Notes under the pieces: model-generated | Databases searched by the model: none | The model's input: only the letters and a program-made list of their open reading frames with translations | Told to the model about the DNA's origin: nothing | Position numbers and translations under genes: made by a program | Assembly: GCA_001939145.1 (NCBI GenBank) | Contig: LSRX01000354.1 | Span: 305,739-369,738 of the forward strand | Direction: 5' to 3' | Source of the DNA: Symbiodinium microadriaticum | Taxonomy: Eukaryota > Sar > Dinophyceae > Suessiales > Symbiodiniaceae | DNA length: 64,000 nucleotides | Shown here: positions 56,415-64,000 of the stretch, piece by piece | Position numbering within the stretch: the stretch's first letter is position 1 | Layout of the letters: each line of letters opens with the position of its first letter

Positions 56415-57635
56415 TCCTTTTCGGAAAGATGCTGAGGGACATGAAGAAGAAGAGGAGGACGAGGACAGAGCAGAAAACCAGGACGAGACGGACTACAAAG
56501 ACTTGAGCGACGAGGACCAGTCGTTTGGAAAAGTGCAGTGTTTGTAGTACAGGCTTGCTTGGATGATGCTAATCTCCCTGCCTTCTGTGGAGCCCGAGTC
56601 ATATTCGACTGCCCCCCTTCAAGACTCACCAGACTGACCTTTGTTATTGCAGGCATATCGGAGCAGCTCGTTGATTTTTCGATGTGACTTGCAACCTGCA
56701 TGCTGCACATAGGTGGGCAGTTATACCGGCAGGGACCTCGGAATTAGGATCTTTCACCGGAAGTGAGTGTACGAGAATAGAGCCGGAATGGGGCAGTGCT
56801 TGCATTGGCTCGGGGCAGGACTTCGAGAAGTACGTTGACGAGGTCATGCAATATATTGACGATGACAAGGTGCGGGGTCTTCTGGATCTCTACACAAGTC
56901 GAGGATGCATATCCGATCTGCACGGCTGTCGTGATACTACTAGTCCGAGTGTATTTTAGCCTATCTGCGAACGCGGAGCTGCCCCCGACTCATATACGGC
57001 AACATGCACCATCTTTCAACAGCCAAAACTTGCCATGGCAAGTAAGTAAACTCGTCTCGGCCAGCCAGCAGCCCGGGTCATGCTCGAAGAGCGGTCTCCT
57101 GTTCTCGGCATGCAAGGACGACGCAATTCACTCCGACGCTCGCCGTGAAGGAGTGGCAGGTTGCGACTTGTGCCCTTACTGTGACTGCCACTGTCACGTT
57201 TACTCGCCTTAGAAATCGCGAATCATCGCGATATGGCGAAGAGCGCTGCAGGTCCCTAGCCACAGCAACAGAGGCCGCAATGACAAATGGACCTGCACTG
57301 ACTTGTACTGTGTTTGTTTTCGCCGCATCCTTCAACCTGCTATCGTCGGCTGTAGGGCCAAACTCCGAGAGGCTAATCCCTGCATAGTGTGGCTACTATA
57401 GAGGCAGCAACAATCCACCCCTCCGTCTTGGCACTTGGTGCTTTATCAGTTTATCAGGATCCCGCGGGGTTGAGCGGTTTTTCTGTCTGGTTTACCCACT
57501 TACCCACCATTTGGAAACACCGACATGCGCATCGCAGCTTGACCTGCGAAGCTTCAGTTTGCCAAGGACGGGGAGGATGCGGGGGACAAGGATCAAGATG
57601 ACAAGGCAAAGATCTCGCGTTCGTTCATGTTCCAG
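56415..57635 (+). CDS. Acidic protein of unknown function, three phase-compatible exons
   Basis: Exon 56415-56532 (AG acceptor, GT donor) reads FRKDAEGHEEEEEDED and then TDYKDLSDEDQSFGK. Exon 56819-56869 (51 bases, AG acceptor, GT donor) reads DFEKYVDEVMQYIDDDK. Exon 57567-57635 (69 bases, AG acceptor, GTAGAG donor) reads GEDAGDKDQDDKAKISR and SFMFQ. The first ends in phase 0 and the other two are whole codons, so all three join without a frameshift. Acidic clusters like these suit a chaperone, a chromatin protein or a linker in a larger protein, but this is inference. The gene begins about 190 bases after the triplet array and probably continues in both directions. Confidence 0.5.
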
Positions 57636-57639
57636 GTAG

Positions 57640-58000
57640 AGGCCTGACGAGACTGCAGAGCCGAGAACCCTACACCGAAGGCTTGTACCTTCAACGTGAC
57701 TTCGGCGCGAGTGGCAGACTGGCTCTCAGCTTCCAGAGGAGCTCCGAACTCAGCGTGCCAGGAGAGCAAGCCTGGGATTGTAATAAGCAAGAGGCGGCAT
57801 GGGATGACTTGTGTCTAGAGATCCACAAGGGGTCCATAATTCGAGTCAGCGGGATAGTTGAATGAGAGCCCTGTGTGCGCATTAGTCCATGTACCTGCAT
57901 GGTCTTGCATGCAAAAGCGCTGCACAAAATCGGAATAGGCCCACGCGATCTCGTTCAGGATTGCTGTTGGCAGAAGGAGTTGCGCATAGCAAACGCAGTT
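57640..58000. other. Unassigned flank of the acidic gene
   Basis: A frame at 57683-57865 reads YLQRDFGASGRLALSFQRSS and GSIIRVSGIVE. It may hold a further exon, but boundaries are unclear. Confidence 0.3.
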
Positions 58001-58740
58001 ATGTATGTAGGCAGGTAGGCAAGCAGGCAGGTTCGTATGTAGGTAATATATGGTAGGTCTACATGTATGTTAAGTACGTAATTTAGCAAGTTATGCTGTT
58101 TGTGTATGCGATGTCTGTATGCTTTGCGACTACTGAATATGTGTGTGTATGCATACATGAAGGCATGCATGTATGTATGCATGCATGCGTGCACATATGC
58201 ATCTGTATGTGCATGTAGTTGTGCATGTGTATGTTTGTAAGGATGTATGTATGTACGTATCATGCAAGCAAGTAAGTATGGAAGTACGTAAGTATGCAAG
58301 CAATTATGAATGCATGCATGTGTGTGCACATTAACTCTATATTATGAAATATGTCTATATATATATATGTAGATAGTTTGTGTGTGTGTGTGGGGGGTAT
58401 GGATGTGGCTGTGTATGTAATGTATGTTGTGAACGTGTGTACGAGATGTACATTATGTATATTGTGTATTTCATGTCATGCCGTGCTGTGCTGTGTCATG
58501 TGATGTGTGTATGTGCGCATCTATCTATCTACGCAAGTATCTATGTATGTATGTATGTATGTATGTATGTATGTATGTCTGTATGAATGAATGAATGTAT
58601 GTATGTATGTAGGTATGTATGTATGTATGTCTGCAGGTATGTATATACGTATATGAGCATGTATGTATGTATGTATGTATGTATGTATGTATGTGCGTAT
58701 GTGCGTATGTGTGTATGTGTTAGCTTTGTATATTGTTCAC
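58001..58740. repeat. (ATGT)n/(AGGT)n degenerate array
   Basis: Tetranucleotide ATGT units dominate, with purest blocks near 58542-58577 and 58660-58692. GTAAGTATG, GCATGCAT and GTGTGTG variants occur between. A short TATATATA run is at 58357-58366. Confidence 0.92.
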
Positions 58741-61445
58741 TTTAATGTAAAATGTAATTCCCACTGCAATATAGCGAGGTTTATGTAATTTATGTATGTC
58801 AGGTATAGGCTTCTATATTTTATGCGTATGGCATGGCACTTTGGTTGTACATATGTATGTCATGGATGTAATGTATGCAGTTTCTGTAATGTAGTATGTG
58901 TGTTATGCTCATGTTGTGCAGTTGTCATGTCTTGTTGTCTCATGCTGTGTAAGTACTGTACATGTGCTAGTTATGAAGGGTACATGTATGCACTGTACTG
59001 TAGTGTACTTCGTGTGTGTAAGGTACGGTATGTTACAGCGCAGTTTGTAGGTGTGGCATGGGATGGCACACATGTGCGCGCATGCATGTATAACCATGGC
59101 ACCTTTTGATCCAGTAGGCACGAAACTAGCAGATGCCATGTATCACTCTCCATGTCTAGATGCTGTAGAGCACATGTTGGTTTTGCTGATGTGCTATTGC
59201 TTGCTGCATATCCTGGCTGCATGTTCAGCCGGCATGTCACAACACTTGCCCTGATGCCGTATCAGACGGTCTTACTGTATTGCATCGAGGTCTGGCGGAC
59301 CAATTTCCGATCTGCACACCTTCTAGCTATAAGGTTTTCTGTCCGGGCATACTGATCCGCTTGTACATATATTGCGGTGCTCTGCTGTAAATAAGCAGGT
59401 GCTGTTGTGTCTGCCCTCATGATGCGTCATATTGCCTCTTCTGGTTTCCTGGTTCGACAAGGGTTTTTCATAACAAAATGCAAGATGTCTCGCAGGACTT
59501 CGGCCCGAGATTCGGAAGCTGGGGCAGGCGCGGCTGTCCCAAATCCCTGTGCCGAAGCTGCAACATGCGTGTCATCTTAGGTTCGGCCTCAACTCTGAAC
59601 TTTCGAAGCTAACCGGCAAGGCTTGGTTAATCAGAGAAAGTAGGCGGAAGCAGGTCGCCACATCTTTCAGTGTCTGATGCTTTGACATCCTCTGAGGCTA
59701 AATGTGATGCAACAGGTGTGCTGATGCTGGCATAGTGTATTGATGATATGTTTTGACATTTGCCTGGCCAGAAGACATTTTTGTACCTCGTTTGCCGGTG
59801 CATTGTTGCATACTGCAACTATCAGAGCGTCACTGTCTGGCAATAGAGACCTCTGCTCATTTCTGCCTCATGAGGTCATACATAGTCTTTGGTTTTGATG
59901 ATGTACATGTAGGTACGGAATGAATAATACCGAATCGCAGAACCCGAAATTGTAGCCTTGCTGCGGTGCTGCTCATCTCCTTGACACGAGCACTGCACCG
60001 AGGGCCGAGATCGTCCACGATGTTCAGTCGGGTACATCCGAAGCGGAGGGCGGGAAGCTAGGCCTTCCAAGTGGTTCCTGACTTGCGAGGTTTTGGAGCT
60101 GTATGTAGTGTATCAAGATGGGTCCTCTTTGCCACCCAGGAAGAGTGGAACAAAGCCACTGATCTCGGCGAGATTCGCATCTTGGTGCAGTCAACTTGCA
60201 AACGGTTTTCCGTTTAGCGGCATGTGTTTGCCGCCGGCACTGTCGAGTCTGCGAGGCTGGAAAAATTGTGCTATGGTGTTTGTTTCAGAAGCTGGGTTGG
60301 GAGCTGTTTTGGCTTTGAAGAGGGCGCTGGTAGTTTGGGCTCCGTTGAACTTCTGTCTTTTTGGCGTGATGTCTCGCTGACAAATTATTCCTGATGTGTC
60401 TACGGCAGGTTGGGAGACGTATTCTAAGATTTCCCAGTGCTAGGCCATGCTAGGCAAGCACGTGCGTCGCTACTGCACGGCTACATCTTTTTACCAATAA
60501 GTTAGTAGTGCCGCTTGGAGTAGTAACAAAGCGAACAGCATTACCCTGACTGAAGTAGCACAACAGTTGGCATTGAAGAGATGCACGGAGCTATCAATGA
60601 GGGTGACTGGCTGACACCTTGGGATGATAATATGTTCCTGGTGGTTCAGTCAATGTCCTTCGTGGCCTTTCGCTGTTTCTGCCATCCCGTTTCCAGGTAG
60701 TAAAAGTCATCGACAAGCGCCTCAGCTACACGATGCACTGAGCACGGTCACACTCAGTTGGTAAGGCTTTGGCTTCTAAGGACAGAGCACAAGCAGCTAG
60801 GCCGTTTGCTGCAGAAACTTCGGGGCTCCAGGCAAGCTACGCTGCCGACGACTGCCTCACTTCCTGCCCTTATCTTCCGAAATGTGCGACATGTGCTGCA
60901 GCGTTTGTGAAATTGCGATTCCATTCCTCACTCAGGGCTTGGCCGTGGGAATTTGTGGGCACATGTTTCGCAACGGTACAGGCGCGACACATTTCTTGTG
61001 CCAACATGCCGAAGCCTGGTGTTTAATGCTCCTCGGCAGCATTGCCACATTCGCCTACACAGAGCACACAGTCACGGGCGAGAAGAGGAAACATTATAGT
61101 CGCCGGTCGTAGCTAGACAAGAAGAGAACCAGGAGTGTGGGCTAGCTTGTTTTCGCAAGAGACCGCTGCGGTTCGGCCCATCAAAGAAAGCTTGTGGGCC
61201 CTCATGCAAGCAACCTGCAGCAGATGTCTTGAACAAGGTGGATGGAACGAAGCATTATCTGCAAGTCGCGCTTAACATGAGATTGCAAGGACTCTTGCCT
61301 GCAAGCTTGAAGTTTTGGACAGTGCCAGTTGCAAGGCTTCGTTCAGCCCATTTTTCGCGGCTGCCTGACGACCAGGGTTTGGCAACTGTCGGATACAACG
61401 AGAAGCTCTGAGGCTTCAGATGCAAGCGGCAGAGCCGAGGCGCAG
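58741..61445. other. Stretch without a firm gene
   Basis: One frame at 60882-61112 reads IPFLTQGLAVGICGHMF and LMLLGSIATFAYTEHTV, hydrophobic enough for two membrane segments. It competes with 60769-61026 over the same bases. Nothing is recognised. Confidence 0.3.
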
Positions 61446-61543
61446 AGGAGGAGCCCTGGCAGAAGCTCTTTGACTTGAAGGGCAACTGGGCCTACTTCAA
61501 CCGGTTGGCCTCCGACGAGGAACAGGCGTGGCAGCACGTTTGA
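61446..61543 (+). CDS. Candidate terminal exon, unrecognised gene
   Basis: After an AG acceptor at 61444-61445 the frame reads EEPWQKLFDLKGNWAYF and then RLASDEEQAWQHV, ending at TGA. The residue mix is typical of globular coding sequence. Upstream exons were not found and no family is recognised. Confidence 0.4.
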
Positions 61544-63420
61544 GCGCAGAAGAGACGGCTGCCTTCCTTTAATACCAGGCTCCTAGCCGTCAAACCCGCA
61601 CATTCTAGGATGAAGGTAGTTGCGGTTGTGGCAAGTACGTCGAGATGTGGTAGCTGAACAAGTGAGCCAGAGGACAGCCCGAAGAAAGCATTAGTTGAGG
61701 ACATCAAGACCACCATGTGTCAGGAACTCGAAGCACCAGATTCAGTAGACGTCAGACTGGAATTTTGGAGCGGCGAACAACAGATCAGTCACAATAAGTC
61801 AGACGAGCATGCGATATGCGAGCATGATATCTGTTGCTGTTGTGGGAGGCTGTGTTCTGAAGTGGTCGAAAGATGTCCAGGTCTGGAAGGATCGCAACTT
61901 CAAGAAGACCTTCTCGCACGGATTATACTTGGAGCAAGTTGCTCGGCTTTTTTCCCATACGCGCTCTTCTCTGTCATTGCTCAAGCTCGCATCTCAACTG
62001 CGTTGTTTGGGCTTCCGAAGCTGAGCGGTCAATAGTGTGTTGCTGTGTCTGTATGGGCTAAATAGACCGTGAAGCTCGTACCTCACCAGTGGTGCTACGG
62101 TTTGCACCAGTCCAAGTAGCAAGTCAAAGAGAAGGGGGGGGGGGGAAGAGAAAGTGCGGGCCCCCCCCCGCCCCCCGAAACATGACTTGCAGTTGTGCTA
62201 AGCCTGCATATTGCGCAGGAATTCATTGGATGCTTCCTTTGCCAACATTGCCACAAGGTGGCGCTGCCTGGTGGCCAAGATGCCGGGCAGGTCTACCCAG
62301 GCAGGATCCATGGTTGACCCTCACCTCCGAAACCTGTAAGAATCCCTACGATGCAACAGCGAAGGAACAGCGAGCGCGAAAGGCTTCACCCGCTTCCTAA
62401 AAGTGAGCTCTGATGCCTGCTGGGCAATCGTTAAACGAGCAACCCTAACGAGATCCTTGTGACCAATTCTCTGCTACAGCCAAAGCCGCTAGCGCCTTCA
62501 ACCCTGGACCGCGTGACCAAAAGTGATCTAAGCTAGCGACTGCACGGCACGCAATGCCGTCATGCTTCGGTACATGTAAGCAGCAATCGCATTTCCGCCT
62601 CAACACCCTGATGGTCATCTAGCAGCTAGCGTCACTGCAACCCTGGTGCATCTGTCGGCTGCGTGTCCTGCATTCCATGAGTTTTTCCACGCAGAGGTAT
62701 TTTTCTGTGTGAAAAGTGCGAAAAGTGCAGAGTCTTCTGCATGTGTTTGTCGTTAATCGTTTCCGCATACATTCGTGGCGGATGTGCATCCCTGCATTGT
62801 CAAGCGCAGCACCTTCACTGATAGGGACTTTAAAGCCTTTAAGCTGCGCCACGTCTGTTACGTCTCCGGCGTGCAGGATTCGAGCAGCCTGGTCTCTCAA
62901 CAAAGCCTTTCCCAGCAACAGCTCTGGAAACCAACGATGAAAGACGGAAGATGTACGCTTTGTTGGTCCCTGAGGCTGTGACGCGTAGGCCAGTGTAGGG
63001 TTTACCATTTTGCTGTGGTGATTCTTGGGTTCAGGGTTGAAGGCGGATGCATGTGCCACTGCTGTTATCGCCAGGTGATGAAGGTCGCGATCTCTTTGCA
63101 AAGTGGGGCGCTGAGGGGCCACTTCGTCCAGCCATGCGGGTATGTGACACAGAGTCACATAGAGCGGCGCTTACTAGTGAGTTTTTTTTTAATGATTCCG
63201 AGAGGACACTTCGCGACGACTCCAAGCTGCTTGCAGGTCTAGGCCTGTAGCGGCAGAGGGGCTTTCTACAGCTCTACTGCTTTATGTGTGCGTTTGAATG
63301 TGTGCGTATCTATGGATTTTTCCTTCAGTACACCAACCACCCGAGTGGCAGGAATGGTGTATGATGTGTGTGCCTGCGCGTGCGTGCGTGTTCTCATGCT
63401 GTTTAATCCGAGGACTTTAT
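61544..63420. other. Stretch without a firm gene
   Basis: Frames at 61715-62035 and 61809-62024 overlap. A frame at 62775-62981 reads DVHPCIVKRSTFTDRDFKAF and is plausible but unknown. A minus-strand frame covers 62619-63158 (179 codons) across the same bases. Confidence 0.3.
62134..62176. other. G12 run and C-rich run in inverted arrangement
   Basis: Twelve G at 62134-62145 and a C run from 62161 (9 C, G, 6 C) lie 15 bases apart. They can pair as a strong hairpin or form G-rich structures. Confidence 0.85.
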
Positions 63421-63552
63421 TAATAAAGGGTTCCATATTTAAAGGAAAGTTTTCGGCGGATTTAGGCCGATCTGTATGTGTTTCCATTACGTGGGATTTC
63501 GTCTGGGGATAAGGTACCATATTTAAAGAAATTTACTGGCACGGGCCGTTCG

Positions 63553-64000
63553 GGTAGGGTTTTAGGCTCTGCAGCGGGTCTTCTTTTCTAGAGTTTTAAG
63601 CTCTGCAGTGGCTCCAGCTGTGCAGTGGCTCTTCATTTCTGCAACTGGAGCTGCTCGCCGATCTCCAGTCTGCAAGGGCAGCTTCAAACTGCAGTGTGAA
63701 ACAAATCTGCACCCGGACTTGCTTGGAGATCTGCAGTCTGCAAGTCGTGCTGTAGCTCTCAGGGATCTGCAGCCTGCAGGAGCTTCAACAGTGCTTCGTG
63801 GCAGCCTAAACTGCAGTGCAGTCCTAGAAACAGCAGCACTTCAGGCCCTGCGAAAGCTTCAAAACTGCAGTGTGCACCTGCGATTCCGGTGCCTCTGCAG
63901 TCTTCTCCACATCTGGATCTGCCTGGAAGAAGAGCAAAGCAGCTGCACAGAAAAGCCCCTAGACTGCAGTGCACTCCTACAAAAAGCAGCACTTCAGGCC
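63553..64000. repeat. CTGCAG-rich repeat array running off the window
   Basis: CTGCAG occurs about ten times in 420 bases. A 37-base segment at 63811-63847 recurs at 63964-64000 with three mismatches (period 153). GCTTCAAACTGCAGTGTG at 63681-63698 recurs with one inserted base at 63856-63874. The minus-strand frame through it contains the repeated word LHCSLG. Confidence 0.85.

Noticed and set aside
55698..56442. Several Leu-, Thr-, Ser- and Val-homopolymer ORFs
   Set aside because: Products of the AGT/AGC array.
58380..58586. Cys/Met/Tyr-rich ORF in the ATGT region
   Set aside because: Composition follows the ATGT and GTGT repeats.

Overview
The window looks like nuclear DNA of a dinoflagellate, probably Symbiodiniaceae-like. 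The evidence is near-balanced base composition, very short exons scattered among long introns, splice donors that are a mix of GT, GC and GA (the fused protein only reads correctly if these are accepted), abundant simple repeats, and every recognisable gene on the + strand. No bacterial operon structure, Shine-Dalgarno sites, IS elements or CRISPR were seen. Species assignment is inference; the exon reading is direct.

Layout. (1) About 92-8612: most of a BRG1/Brahma-type SNF2 chromatin-remodelling ATPase, cut at its 5' side by the window edge. Both RecA lobes, a SnAC-like segment and a basic C-terminal exon can be followed exon by exon. Its introns hold a large TTG/TGC microsatellite, a G-quadruplex-type tract and a 23-bp tandem duplication. 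(2) About 9630-11220: exons of a leucine-rich-repeat protein. (3) About 13346-13613: two small well-bounded exons of an unrecognised gene. (4) 15.2-23 kb: AC/AGAC repeats, a few candidate ORFs, a GGT/GCT repeat, a family of TGGAATGCGG repeats and a palindrome cluster next to a GAC/TAC repeat. (5) About 24147-28811: a pentatricopeptide-repeat (PPR) gene, followed downstream by a 61-bp hairpin. (6) 31.1-32.9 kb: an AT-rich island followed by long CTA/CTG repeats. (7) About 37.1-37.9 kb: a 2-oxoglutarate/Fe(II) oxygenase (prolyl-4-hydroxylase-like) whose largest exon is clear, followed by open frames of unknown function. (8) 39-55 kb: mainly unassigned, with isolated candidate exons (46.4, 48.6-49.1 kb), CA/CAAG, CT and GT repeats, a 38-bp tandem duplication and an assembly gap. 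(9) 55.7-57.6 kb: an AGT/AGC repeat followed by three phase-compatible exons of an acidic unknown protein. (10) 58 kb: an ATGT array. (11) 61.4 kb: one apparent terminal exon. (12) 63.5-64 kb: a CTGCAG-rich repeat array running off the end.

The recognised genes (nuclear chromatin remodelling, LRR protein-protein interaction, organellar RNA processing, oxygenase) do not form a pathway. Their shared orientation fits the unidirectional gene arrays known in dinoflagellates. Most of the long open frames outside these genes have no recognisable homology, and many are repeat-derived. Exon boundaries are hand-called and may be off by several bases.
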